64,000 nt of DNA, taken from Symsagittifera roscoffensis (taxonomy: Eukaryota > Xenacoelomorpha > Acoela > Convolutidae). Where the stretch lies: positions 21,977,194 through 22,041,193 of the forward strand of contig NC_087071.1 in the NCBI RefSeq assembly GCF_963678635.1, in the 5' to 3' direction. How positions within the stretch are numbered: the first letter of the stretch is position 1; every line of letters begins with the position of its first letter. Below the pieces are notes generated by a model. The model worked only from the letters and a program-made list of their open reading frames with translations, was not told the origin of the DNA and searched no databases. The translations under genes were made by a program, and so were the position numbers. Shown here piece after piece: positions 23,825 to 35,367 of the stretch.

Positions 23825-24154
23825 TCAAGAGTTCTGAAGGTTCTCTATAGATCGCAGAGCTGCTCGAAATTGTAGTGGTGGTTGAGGTGGGGTGTTTTGA
23901 GGCCTTGTTTCGGAGAACCCCTCATCTTCGTCTATTGCGATGAGAGTTTCGGCAAATCCCATCTCTTCTTCCCAAGGAGACAGGAAGGCCGTGACTGGTT
24001 GAGCCTTATATCTAGAGTCAGGAATCTATGGGTAGTCCACTCCCACATGCTCAGACACTTCCTTCATCCTTGTCATAGTTTCAAGATGGTTCTCTGTGAT
24101 GGGTATTTGCATCATACGCTGTTCGTTGAAGTCCCTTCGCATCAACTCCACCAT
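23825..24154 (-). pseudogene. Acidic protein of unknown function, Polinton copy 1
   Basis: From ATG at 24154 a single frame of 110 codons runs to TGA at 23825 with one internal TAG. It contains MVELMRRDFNEQRMMQIPIT, then ENHLETM, SPWEEEMGFAE, DEDEGFSE and a Pro/Gln-rich stretch, ending ALRSIENLQNS. It is homologous throughout to 36335-36655 on the other strand. The protein is Met/Glu-rich with no membrane segment and no recognised domain. Its composition (higher GC than its surroundings) and conservation in both copies argue that it was a real gene. Confidence 0.65.
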
Positions 24155-25905
24155 GTGCCAGACTTGGATTGAGATGTCCATTGGTGTCAAAAAAATTCAA
24201 GAGACTGTTTCTTGCAATTGAATTTGTAGCAGATCAGGCGAAGTTTCTGTACATGAGGTTGCTGTTTTGCGTTGAGAAGATCATTTTGAGCAATAAGTTG
24301 AGTGAAAGATACAGTATATAAACAAGAATTATGACTAATTTAGAGCTGAGGGAGGAAATAATTGACTGTGGTTAAGTTGAAATTAAAAAGGTTAAAGCTC
24401 AGAGCGGAGGTAGTTGACGGTAGTTAACTTGAAAACAAAACGATTTTGAGTTAAGAGTCGGGGATTACTTCAACTCAAATCTGTGGGTTTAACCAATCGG
24501 AAGAGATTTTCCTGACTTGGTCTGTAGTTGTTTCCAATCAATTTTCAGCTCCCTTCATATTAAGTTGTATCCAATCAAAAAGAAGTTGCGTTTTAGAAAA
24601 ATTTTGACATTGTCCTTACCTATCACTAAAACTGTTCAAATTTACCTTCAAAAGACTTAAATCTTACAAAAAAAAACACAAAGGAAATTGCAACTACAAG
24701 TGTCCACAGGTTGTTTGGTCTAAAAATAAGAAATAACGCCGATATGAGTAACACAAGCAAAAAAATTATAACAAGTAGCATCTCTGAAAGTTTTCTCATC
24801 AAGTCAATTGATTTTTTTGTATATGATCAAAGAAAAACTGTCGATTGTTTAGTAGATAGTCAAGTTCTTTGATTTTGATATGAATTTGAGAGATAGGTTG
24901 AAGTTGATGATTTTTTCATTGCAAATCTCTAAAAACTGATTCCAAACCTGATCAGGCAGGATTTTGAACTTTAAGAACCCTTAAAAAATGGACGAATAAA
25001 GATCCTTGTTTGGAAATTTTGACAAATGTGAGAAATGGGTAGGGGATAAAAGGAGTCTTGGATAAATTATTATACGATTTTTTGATCATTTTCAAGTTTT
25101 CGAGAAAAACAATTCTTCCTTCCTTGTCAGGTGTATTTCAGCCATTATTTTAAAGCTCTGATACTCAATACATGATTCAAGAGTTAACTCTTTGATTGAG
25201 AAAGTTTCTCTAAAGAGATTTTTAATTAGTCGGATAACTCTATTTTGTACAATAAAACTTTCAAAAAGTGGTGAAAAAAGTTAGAGTCAGCATCTATTTC
25301 ATTAATAATAAAGTCATTTTAAAAATATTTGTTTTTTCTTGTAAAGTAGCTCAAAAAAATTCAATTGTTTTTGATTGACATTTTTCGAAAAAGGTTATAC
25401 GATTAAGTTTTTAAGAAACGAATAAAAAGTTCAATTTTAGAAAACACTGGACTCTGATTGGTTGATCTTGAACAAATAGTGCTAAGAAACAATGCTCAAT
25501 TCTGATTAGTTGATTTTCCCTGAGCAAAATCAAATAAAAGTTATTTCAGTCTGATTTTTATACAACAAAAGCAAACGCTCTATTTTTTTATAACTACTTG
25601 AAATTAATTTCAATTACTCTGAACAGTTCCATGTAAGTATGAAAAAACTATTTAATGATTTTGGACCCTGTAAATCTCCTATTTTTTAGGTACCATGTAC
25701 CTTGAATTAGTTTAGTTACAGGCTAAATCTCTTTTTTTAAAGCCCAACATCGCAAAAATTGTGTGCAGGGAGTTATTTCCTTCCGGAATGTAATACTGCA
25801 CTTACAACCAGCAAGAATTGATTTTCCTTACGAGTAAGAAGCACGTAAAGTAATCCCAAAATCAACAAAATGTGTATCGTGTGAGAAAGAATTACCGAGC
25901 TATCA
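24155..25905. other. Polinton copy 1 spacer between divergent genes
   Basis: About 1.75 kb separates the acidic gene (minus) from polymerase B (plus), so promoters of the two divergent genes would lie here. It contains TGATTGGTTGAT-type cores near 25445 and 25500, the reverse complement of the 55-bp array core. No coding frame is recognised. Confidence 0.45.
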
Positions 25906-28900
25906 ATGACTTCAACAACATTGCAGAAAACAAATGGCTTGAAAACGAGTGATTCTTTTGCTGTTTTGAATAAAATCGTGGAAAACGAGGAGGATTGTGA
26001 TCAGCTACGACACTTCTTGACAGATATCGAGATGGAAAACAGGCACCACAAGGTATTCAACTTTCAACTCTGCAAACAAGAAGCTAATCTAGTTAACAAA
26101 AAAACAGGATAAAGTCTTTGAAACACTTGGTTGTGCAGCAAACATCAAAATTGCTTTGAATTTGTGTTACTTAATATAAAAGCCTGTTAAAATCTTTGTT
26201 TCAACTTTCAGGAAAAAAAAACTTTGTGATAAATCTATGCTGCTTTGGGCTTTGTACTAAAGCAGACTTGACGACTATTCAGAACAAGGCCAAGGAGCAA
26301 GATTTTCGGTACAAAAGAGAGTCGAAATACTAAATGGCAATTCAAATTGATCAGAAATGTGACCATTTTTGCCGCCTTACTCAAAAACGTACCCAAGTGA
26401 TGTCCAGATTCAGTGATTCCCGAACCACTTCAGAAGAGTCACCATGTTAATTGTTTGATTTTGGATCAAAACGCAAAACAACCATACAATGCCAGTTTTT
26501 GTTTGTTTCGAGCGCTTACAGTTCTTTTGGATGGAACAATTAGTCTTAAAACATCCACCTTCAAGATCCTAAATGAAATTCTTGAAAAATCTGTATGTGA
26601 TCACAAACTGTTTCGTTGAGTTTCGATGGATAATCTGCCAATAGTTGAAGATGTAATAGAGAAAAACACTTTCATCTAGGATATAGACATTGAAGTTGGA
26701 GTCTTCGTAGGATAATTAGCTCATCAGAATATCGGTAAATACGAGAATACAGAGAAGCTTCTACGATACATCTACCACATTATTTATGTTCATAAAACCG
26801 ATAACTTCCTCAATTTTTTACGCTGTCCAACTTGCGACACATTTTTCACAATGTGTCATCACTTGATAAACTCAGGTTATAAAGATCCACAATTCCTCAT
26901 TCCTGAATTTGCTGCAAACTTGGAATTGTTGAAGGAAAAAACGTCGAAATGCGATCAAAGTTTTTGGAAATTGAAAGCAACATTTAAAAATGGATACATC
27001 CAATTTTCAGCCTTCACAACGAACGACGAAACTTCAAAAAAAGTGAAACAAGTGAGTGTGAAGACGAATGTATCGAGGACGAGGAAGAAACAGACGCATC
27101 GACTCACTTTCTCAGGTTTGAAAAAAACCAATTGATTGACTTGATGCAACATGTAGAGAAATACATTAATACTCCACCATTATTTGGATTCAACGGTGGC
27201 CGGTATGATATAAACCTCATTAAGTTAGACCTCAATTCAATCTTCAGTCATCAAGAAAGCCAACGATTTTAATTCCTTCAAATTTGGAGACATTCAACTT
27301 CTGGACATTGTGAATTTTTTGGGTGGAGCTACTTTTTAGTCTCTTTTCTAAAAGCTTAGAAAGCCGGTAAGATGAAATAATTTATGCCATACGAGAGGTT
27401 TGATACTCCCAAAAGCTTGATGAACACCAACTACCCTCGTATGATGACTTTTACAGCAAACTGAGAATAGCAACCCTGTCGATAAAGAGTTTGATGATAA
27501 TCAAAAACTTCTCAACACTGCGATAACTGAAAAGTCAGCAATAAAAAAATTTCGGTTGAAAAGCAAACCACCCCAGGGACTGAAAAACTACAACTATCTG
27601 AAATTTATCTGGGAACAGGAAACGATGTCAGCATTCCGCAGTTTTCTACAGTGATATAACAAAAAAGATTTCGTTCCTACCCTTCAAGTTATGCGGAAAA
27701 TGATTGAACTTTAGCAGGTCAAAGGGATAGACATGCTATAAGTTCAGCTGCACAATGCCGAATCAAGCGAACATCTGTCCACACAAGTCAACCTACTATA
27801 AATTTTACCCATTCTTTTCGTGCGATAAGGAATTGCTTGAAAAGGCAGCAAGATATCACCGGTGGACCCTCTGTTTTTTCACAAGGAAAGCAGTAATAAA
27901 CGAGGCGTTAATCAAAAACTAAACAACCTGTGTATATCAATCATTGCGATTGATGCCAGTCAACTCTATCGTTATTCCATGGGTCAGGATATTCCCATAG
28001 GCTTGCATTTGAGATAGGGACAAAAATGAAGAAATAAAAAAAATTAGGGCAAGGCAAAATCGAATTTGTACGTTTAAAAATAGAATCATGTCTTTTTTTC
28101 AAGCATCCAGACCTCCAGGCAAACTTGAGAATTACTGCACTACGGGATAACAGAATAGAATGATTGCTTCAGTGTTGATGGTTATTGCAACCTTTGTTTA
28201 TGTAGCACTGGGTTGTTATTTCCACTTTTGTCCATGTCAGGAAGCTACACCAAGCCTAACTGATGATGACATCAAAAGAAGAGCCATGAAAAGAGAAATG
28301 AACGAGCTTCGAAAAGATTACATTCGAGAAAAAGGATACTCCTTTGAAGAAATGGGGGAGTGTAGTTGTTGGGATCAATTTAAAAACAATCTCAACGTAA
28401 AAAATCATGTTAGAGAAAACTTTCCCTTCAAAAGACTTCTAACTTCCAATTAACTACTGCAAAAAATTAGAAATGACAAAAAATTTGAATGCATGCAATG
28501 TGATCTGAGTATTCCAGATAATAAAAGCAAAGTTCTCCAACTTCCCTCCTATTTTCAAAAATATTGATGTTACCAGAAACAACATTGGGGAATATATGAT
28601 GACATATTCGGATAAAACTATTTCTTAAAACAACCGCAACGAATGTTGATATCGAGCTTCAAATTAACCAGCGGAATTTTTTTATTACCACTTTTTAATT
28701 TTTACTTCTTTAATTTTTACAATCTTGAACTAAAGTGTACTAAAATTCATCGATTTGTACGATACACACCGCTTAAAGTATTCAAGAGTTTCATTCATCC
28801 TGTTGTTGATGCTAGGCCACTCGATGATGAAAATTCATTATATGGTGTGTTAGCAGAAACGATGATTTTGCTAGGAAACAGTTGCTACGATTACCAAACA

Positions 28901-29797
28901 TTGGACATATCACAAAAAAAAACAAAAACAAAATATACTGGAGTCGAGAAAACCCATAAAGCTATTAATAACAGTTCACCAAGAGACTCAATATCGTAGC
29001 TAAAGTTTTGTAAGAAGTGGTGCTTGTTAAGTCTACTATAGAGCATCGTGGACCAAATTTAGTAGGATTCTTTATACAACAGTATGTCAAGTTGAGAATG
29101 TTGGAGCTGTATTATAAATTTTTCTATCAATTTTGCGACGTCAACAAATTTGAAGAACTCGAAGCGAATACAGATTCCCCCTCTTTGGCTTTGGCAGATG
29201 ACGATTTAGTTGAATGTATCGTTCCCAGCAAGCGAATAGAAAAAAATTAACAGCAAATCAAAGACTGACGATTTCAGAGCAGATGCGAAAAACAACTTTT
29301 TCCTCCTTACTTGCTGCGCTAAACATATGAAACATGACAAGAGAGAACCAGGATTGTTCATGGATGAGTTGAAATGCTCACAAATTAGGTGCCTGTGTAA
29401 TAAAACTTTTGAATAATGAATAAAAATTTAGCAGTAAAGTATTGGGCTCTTTTTCCTTTTCCCCCCACCTCACTCAAATATGATCTTTATGCTCTAACGA
29501 GTGATTTGACAAGGTTATTTATGAAGACCAAATATGTTTGTCATAGCCTATTAAGTCTGCATGTCAATTTTCAAAGGGAGGGAAAAAGAGCCAAGTATTG
29601 TGAACAAACGTGCATTGAAACACTCTGGAGATGGCCCGATGGCAAAGTATCGACAAGTACTGGACAAGGCAGTGAGTTTGATGTCAACTAATAGAGGATT
29701 TAAAACTATGCAGTTGCCACTTTTTAAAGAAAAAAAAACAGCTATTTTTACCCTAAACGGGAAGCTGAATTTGATGGAATGCAAACTAAACCTCTAA
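25906..29797 (+). pseudogene. Protein-primed family B DNA polymerase, Polinton copy 1
   Basis: A series of frameshifted segments in collinear order encodes a Polinton-type DNA polymerase of roughly 1200 codons. Visible parts are a Cys-rich motif RCPTCDTFFTMCHH (near 26823), exonuclease motif II FNGGRYDINLIK (27186-27225), polymerase motif A IIAIDASQLYRYSM (27940-27980), a conserved block GCYFHFCPCQEA (28217), motif B LLGNSCYDYQ (28870) and motif C read as ANTDSPSLAL (29164). Motif C should carry two aspartates; the first is Asn here. At least eight frame breaks or stops are present, plus a MITE inserted at 29445. It ends about 160 bases from terminal repeat C, the expected place for this gene in Polintons. 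It would have replicated the element from a terminal protein; it is now dead. Confidence 0.85.
29445..29592. mobile_element. hAT-like MITE (GGCTCTTTTTCC family) inserted in polymerase B
   Basis: The 148-bp element has terminal inverted repeats GGCTCTTTTTCC / GGAAAAAGAGCC. It is flanked by the perfect 8-bp duplication AAGTATTG (29437-29444 and 29593-29600), which fits the hAT superfamily. Related copies are at 50975-51196, 52120-52200 and 52790-52985 (internal landmark AACGAGTG...ACCAAATATGTTTGT). The open frame 29416-29691 is a fusion across it. Confidence 0.88.
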
Positions 29798-29959
29798 TTT
29801 GTAAGAGTTTATGTTGTAAAATTGTAAATGATACTGTAAATTTGTACATGTTCTCTTTGACTTAATTTTTTTGAACAAATTGTTTGCGTTTAGGTTGACA
29901 ATTTATTGTCTTTTGATTAAGAAAACGTTTAGAATCTCAACCATCGGCATAATCGGGAG

Positions 29960-30424
29960 CCAAAAATTTTTTCTCGAAATTTACTATTTTACCATCTGAA
30001 ACCTATAACTTAAAACCAATGATAGTTACCAATTAGTTAACCCGCGCCGAGATTTTTGCGAAGAAACTAGACATTTCTACACAATATCCACAAAAATACC
30101 GTTTTTCTTACCATTCTCTTACCATCACACTGACACCTTACCAGTTCTATTCAATATCTCAATACATTGGGAAACATTTTCCCTATCTTAATACAATGTA
30201 TTTCTATTACTAATCCTTATACATAGGGAAATCTATTTACTACCCTAATACATGGGAAATTCGGGCGCCGAAAAGAACTTACCATTTGAAACTTGGTATC
30301 TTAGTACATTGAGAAACCTATTCCCTATCTTAATACTTTGGTAAATCTATTCCCTATTTAATACATATAGTGAAGACCGGATAGCCGACAGCCCCCCGGA
30401 TAAAACTACCCCACATATACTACT
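29960..30424 (-). repeat. Polinton terminal inverted repeat, copy C (right orientation)
   Basis: Read in reverse it starts AGTAGTATATGTGGGGTAG, followed by ATAGGGAATAGATTTACC, TAGTAATAGAAATACATTG, TCAGTGTGATGGTAAGAG and CGGCGCGGGTTAACTAATTG. This is the same order as copies A, B and D. It marks the polymerase end of Polinton copy 1. The six bases outside (ATTAAT) do not match those outside A or B, so the original 6-bp target duplication is not preserved or the true partner is lost. Confidence 0.75.
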
Positions 30425-30803
30425 ATTAATTTAAATCCCGGACCAAGGGTGTGGTCTTATGATCAGACTGTTTTTTGGACTACATTAGATAATTTTAGAT
30501 AGCCAAGAGTAAAGTTCTTGCAGACCGATTAGCAGGTGCCGATTTGGTGCGGGTTGGTCTGTATGTGTTACAGTCCCCCAGAGTTTTGACCACCTGCCGA
30601 CCCAAAGGCTGACCTAAAGTTTTAACCCTTGGTACCGCGTTAAGACAATTTTTTTTGGCTGATTGATTTTGCTACATCGCTCATTAACAGTTGGGGAAAA
30701 TATTAGTGTTACAGCGCTAGATTTTAATCCGTGGACAATCTTAAACTGCATATGAATGTACATGAATACGTTTTATTACAGTTTCTTGGACTTCTTTAAT
30801 TAG
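30425..30803. other. Intronic sequence between Polinton copy 1 and candidate last exon
   Basis: More GC-balanced than the surroundings. It contains CCACCTGCCGACCCAAAGG at 30591, a reverse-complement landmark of the CAGGGGCGGATCT MITE family, so a MITE fragment may be present. No coding frame is seen. Confidence 0.4.
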
Positions 30804-30975
30804 GAATTACGACTATACAGAGGCAATGGCGGACAACGAGACCGATAATGCGGAGAACCCCTATAACGAGTACAGGGCTGCAGGTAATTCTGAAGAACCA
30901 TCCGTGGTTTGCAACCCAGTGATGATCAGCGGCATAGAGAGCCACTATGAGATGAGGGAACCCACATTGGACTAG
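30804..30975 (+). CDS. Candidate alternative last exon of the receptor (short cytoplasmic tail)
   Basis: After TTCTTTAATTAG the frame opens in phase 2, exactly what the transmembrane exon at 6093-6219 supplies. It reads NYDYTEAMADNETDNAENPY, then NEYRAAGNSEEP, then a segment ending SHYEMREPTLD and a TAG stop. The sequence is acidic, hydrophilic and Tyr-rich (NPY and DYTEA-type sites) and has near-human codon balance compared with the AT-rich flanks. This would give a receptor isoform with a tail of about 57 residues and no catalytic domain. An alternative acceptor at 30779 keeps the same frame. A poly-A signal is not obvious. It could instead end another gene. Confidence 0.5.
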
Positions 30976-31525
30976 TGCCATTGAAACAACAATGCGTAGA
31001 ACTGGGGAACTTGGGTTCAGATTACATTAATCAAAAATCTGATGCTGACACACTGTAGCTTTGATGGAATGAGTAGCTCAAATTTGTCACAAACAAATTT
31101 TTTAGTTTCGATTTTCAAAATTAAATACCAAAATTACATACAAACTTGTATTACTAAAAATTTGTATAATTGTATAATACAACTAGTTAAGATAAAATTA
31201 CAAATATGTTTTTCTTTCAAAGCTTTGGTAGAGCACATTTTTGTAGAGAGGTTCGTTTATTTTGTGTTCGTTTCAAATTCGTTTCACTTCGAAATCATTG
31301 TTCGAAACAGTTTTCAGACTCCAAATGTAGACACCATAGCAATTCTTTCACCATAGCAGTGCATAAACAACGAACTGACAAAATTTACGATAAATTAAAA
31401 TAGAAAAGTCACCAAAAGCTTTGTTTTTTGTTGGAGCTGATGTTTTTATGGATCTAAGAGTAGCAAAAACTAAATGAAATAGCAACAGATTGCCATCTCA
31501 ACGAACGAAATGAAGGACGCCGACC
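30976..31525. other. Possible 3' UTR, then AT-rich intron
   Basis: It follows the stop of the candidate terminal exon. The open frames at 31042-31403 overlap each other in two frames and are Phe/Ser-rich; I do not regard them as genes. Confidence 0.35.
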
Positions 31526-31882
31526 AGGGGCGGATCTAGAGTTTTTTCGAGGGGGGCTGATTTTCGAGGGGGGCTGAAAAAAACTTCAAAAACTTTGTCG
31601 ACCTTTGTTTAGTCGAACAATTTGATATCTGAGGTTTCAAAAATCACTATAAAAATGGCGTTTCTAGGCACTTTTTGGAAAGTTTCGACCAAAAAAAAAT
31701 GAGTTTTTTCGTCGCTCGCTCCCCCCCCCCCCCCCCCCCCTCAAAATTAGTATGATTTGGTGTCAAAGGTGCCTTTAGAAAAGTTTTGGGGTCAGTCAGT
31801 CAAAAATGGATATCTCAAAATAGTACAAAAAGGAACTCACCATCCCGCCCGCACCGCCCCCCCCCAAAAAAAAATCCGCTGG
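31526..31882 (+). mobile_element. hAT-like MITE of the CAGGGGCGGATCT family
   Basis: The left end CAGGGGCGGATCTAGAG leads to GAGGGGGGCTGA, a poly-C tract near 31720, TTAGTATGATTTGGTG, GTCAGTCAGTCAAAAATGG and a right end AAATCCGCTGGTG, a decayed ATCCGCCCCTG. No 8-bp target duplication survives. Confidence 0.65.
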
Positions 31883-34026
31883 TGACTACAACTCCAATGG
31901 AAGTTTCGAGATCACTGTAACTCATAAACAGAGGATATCAAGACTAGTAATGTGCTCATCATTTTACAATACAAATTGTTAAACTTAATTAAAAGCTGAG
32001 GCTATTATGAGGCAAATTCGATCCTTAAAGGGCGCAAATTTTAAAGCAGAATTTTTGGTTTTGGCAGTCTAAAAATTATATTCCATGAAATTGCTCGAGA
32101 CCAGTTAAAATGTGTCCCAACATTCAGGGATTTGTCTTGTTAATAGGACATCGAAATAAAATTTTTCAATTAAAAATTGTTCTGTACCTGATACCGTTTG
32201 TCATAGTGTTTCTATTGAAATTGTCCCGCAATTTTGCTTGTGCCAAGTCAATAATCCCATTCTGAAACTTGTTCGAAAAAAATCGGATGCAAGATTTTTG
32301 ACCTTAATTACCTATGTCATCGCAAAGCTTAGCATTAACAGTTTTTTTGCAGAATCACTGCCCAGCTGACAGCTGAATTTTTGATTTTGGCAGTCTAAAA
32401 ATTATGTTCCATGAAATTACTCGAGACCAGTTAAAATCTGCCAGAACATTCAGTGGTTTGTCCATTTAATTCCATCTCAGGACCATCCTTGAAGCCATCA
32501 CTAGAGCCAGGCCTGGCCTGGGAAAAAACAGTTCAAAGTCTTGCAAGGTTTACCAAGGTTGCCAACAAAACTGGCTGAAAGCTTTAAAAAAATGGTATCT
32601 ATTGAAAAACGTATCAATTGACGTATCGAAAAACAGGTTCGAAGTTATACAAGTTTGCATCTAGTAGGAGCTGTAAACATTACTCAAACCTAAAAAAAAG
32701 GTATTCGGATTCATGCTTTATCAAAAGTAAAATAGTAAAAACAAAATTTCAATAACTTCAAAAGTCAACTTTCGCTTTGAAAGCAAAAAAAAACATGGAT
32801 TTTCCAACTGCTTATGAATATAATCAGGGAACATGTAATGAGTGTTTAACTAGAACATCTTCCAAGTAAAAGCCGACTGTTGCCAAATTTATTTAAAAAT
32901 CAAAAAACTAACACGGCTTGTCACTACTTTCACTCAGATTTTAATAAACTAAATAACTTTGAACTAAGGGCAATCATTTTTATAGATTATTCCGTAAATT
33001 TTTAATACATTTCACTGTTTCGAAATTTTAATATTGCCACCAAATCTGTAAGTTGGTACAAGTTATTGGTCTAGTTAAAAGTTAATATTTTGTGGTTAAA
33101 TCAATTCTTGTGTCAAATCGGTAAGCATGTATGTCAACAAGAATGCAATATTTGCTTGAATTATTTATTAACTTCGAGAAACTGGTTCATTGAAACAGAA
33201 TTTTGTTTTTGCAAACTAAACATTTGATGAAATCTCCTCCTTGGAGAAATGCAACGTCGAAGAGATCAATTTGAAATGTCAACCGAGCCAACGTGATTTT
33301 GCTAATTGAATCGCATGTAATTAGGCGATTTACATGTCTCCTAATCTTTTGGATTTCGGTTTAGAATTTATAATATTGAGAGCAAAGTTCCAAGTTATGT
33401 TTGTTGATCAAAGTTTTTTAAACTGTGTTTAGAAAACACAACCTTGTACAGATTATTGTAAAATTTGGAAGTAAAGAGTGAATGAAACAGTTTTTGGTTT
33501 GTAGGACAATCTTTTAGTAGTTTTTTTTTATTCGTATTTTTCAATGGCTATTGAACATTTTGAAGGCGTTTTGGTTAGTTAGATTTGTTTTTAATGTCAG
33601 TGTCAGGGTGTATATGATCTGGAGCTCTTCGTTTTTTTGTCTGTTTGAATTTTTTTGAATGCAAAATCAAAAACCACAAATGATCACTAGATTGTTTGGT
33701 GAATAAACTACTTCAAGGTTCTGGTGTGAAGAAAATTAAAAAACTTAAAAAAACAAATCAGTGGCCAAAAAAACGGGAACGGGTTCGAGTTTTTTGCTTT
33801 TCAATATGACCTCGTGGAAACGAGAATTGATTATCTAAGCAGTAAGAAAACTATTTGAAACAAATTCAGTTAAGAATTATAGAAACATTTCGCAAAAAAA
33901 CAAAGAGGCAAATTTGAAGTATCAAGTGACTCAAGTGACTTTAATGTGATTTTTAAAATTGAATCGCATGTAAATAGGCAGATTCTCATTACTCTTACTC
34001 TTTTTGGTTTTGCTTTTGGTTTTATT
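31883..34026. other. AT-rich intron with a short direct repeat
   Basis: The segment TTTTGGCAGTCTAAAAATTA with about 92 bases around it occurs at 32044-32135 and again at 32371-32462 with roughly 90 percent agreement. A weaker pair (GAATCGCATGTAA) is near 33310 and 33962. No coding frame is recognised. Confidence 0.5.
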
Positions 34027-34153
34027 TTGGTTTTATTATCAAAATATGCCGGGGGAAGACCTGAGACACGCAAAAACGTGCGTTTCAGGGCCTGAAACGC
34101 ACGTTTATGCATGTCTCAGGTCTTCCCCCACCATATTTTGATAATAAAACCAA
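34027..34153. repeat. Near-perfect foldback palindrome, arms about 62 bp, 1-base centre
   Basis: The left arm (34027-34089) reads TTGGTTTTATTATCAAAATA and on to CGTTTCAGG. The right arm (34091-34153) is its reverse complement with only a few mismatches, around CACGCAAA versus GCATAAAC and CCGGG versus CCACC. With a centre of one base it could extrude as a cruciform or form a long RNA hairpin. It may be a foldback transposon end or an inverted duplication. Confidence 0.85.
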
Positions 34154-34850
34154 TTTATAAATTTTTGGTTTTATCTAGTTTTCATCTAGTATTAGTTTTT
34201 GAAATTCTAGTGATGATTTTGAAGAAGTTTGAATTTTTTTCGATCAGTTCGAAACTCGTTTCGAACTTTTATCAGACTTTTTTTCACTGCTGTCAAATTC
34301 AATGAACCTTTGTTTCCGAAAAAACTGTGCAGCAATGCTGAAATGATTTTTTTTGTTAACTGTAAAGAAGGATTGGTACGTTTGTTCTTTAAAGTTGTTA
34401 CCTTGAAGAAAGTTTTGAAAGCATATGAAGTGGAAAACGCAAGTAGTAGTAGAGCAAAACAGTTGCTAAAACATCCATTAAAACCTCCTTTTCCAAACTC
34501 AACCAAACATTTCTGGATGCGCTCTATAAAAATTCAACTCAGAACTGAATTCCATGTAAAAATGTATAAGACAGATTTAATGATTTAGTGGTAAAAGCAC
34601 CATTATAGGATTAATAATTTCGAGTTTATTGACCTATTTTAAGGATAGAAACGAGTAAATAAAAACTTTCAACTGCTTTCGTCGCATTGAGGTAGGTGTT
34701 GATTAGTGTGAATACTAATTGTTTTCCTAGCATATCACGCACAAAAAATCGCTCAAAGATGATTAAAAAAACCAGCTTATTTTGCTACTTGCATAGGACC
34801 GACTCTTCTTACGATTTTTTGTGCGATTTGTTTTGATCAATTCTTTCGTT
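34154..34850. other. AT-rich stretch with an unsupported open frame
   Basis: A 119-codon open frame at 34229-34588 (contains AVKFNEPLFPKKLCSNAEM and VENASSSRAKQLLKHP) has somewhat protein-like composition. It has no recognised relative, no clear splice context and an overlapping frame on the other strand. I leave it as unsupported. Confidence 0.25.
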
Positions 34851-35367
34851 TTTGTTCGATTCGAAAGTAACAGAAAATTTGTGCTCGGCGTGGGATTTTT
34901 TTTCTTCAGACAAATTTCGACTTTTTACCTAGCCTTTTTAAACAGAATTTTTGATATCATTTGAAAAGTATTGTTGTCCTGAGCACAAACTTGAAAAAAT
35001 ATTTCACCTGTGATCTTTTTTTGTTAAGTTATGGGGGTTTAAAGGTTGCCATTTTGGCCAATTTGGGACAATGATATATTTCGCGCTATTAACGCGTAAG
35101 CGGAGAATTAATCCGTCTTTTAAATCAATCAAAATTGGTCGAAAGAAGCTTAATTGCCTTAATTGATTTGTTACAAGGAGCGAAATCTATGCTTTTGTAT
35201 TTTATATGGCGTGTGGGGTGATAATTTTTGTTTAAAATTTCAATTTGAGGAAAAAAAAATTTCTCTTTTTTTTATTTCATTAAAATTTTTATTTTTATTA
35301 CTGCTCCAGAAACCTTAAAAGGCAGCCGGTACATTCAGGGCTTCGCCCTGATACGAGCAGTGTTGTT
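34851..35367 (+). mobile_element. Hairpin-ended non-coding element, copy 1
   Basis: First of five related copies. It has a 5' part CGAAAGTAACAGAAAATTTG, a middle ATTAACGCGTAAGCGGAGA, TTTATATGGCGTGTGGGG, and a 3' domain with CTGCTC...GAGCAG, the hairpin CAGGGC-TTC-GCCCTG, then GATACGAGCAGTGTTGTT. It has no coding capacity and no obvious terminal inverted repeats. The class is unknown. Confidence 0.7.

Noticed and set aside
34229-34588. 119-codon frame on + strand
   Set aside because: No recognised homology, no splice or promoter context, and an overlapping minus-strand frame of similar size; left as unsupported.
35320-35367. Self-cleaving hammerhead or twister ribozyme in the hairpin element
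   Set aside because: Three stems are arranged suggestively, but the CUGAUGA/GAAA hammerhead core and twister core are not present; kept only as an open structural question.
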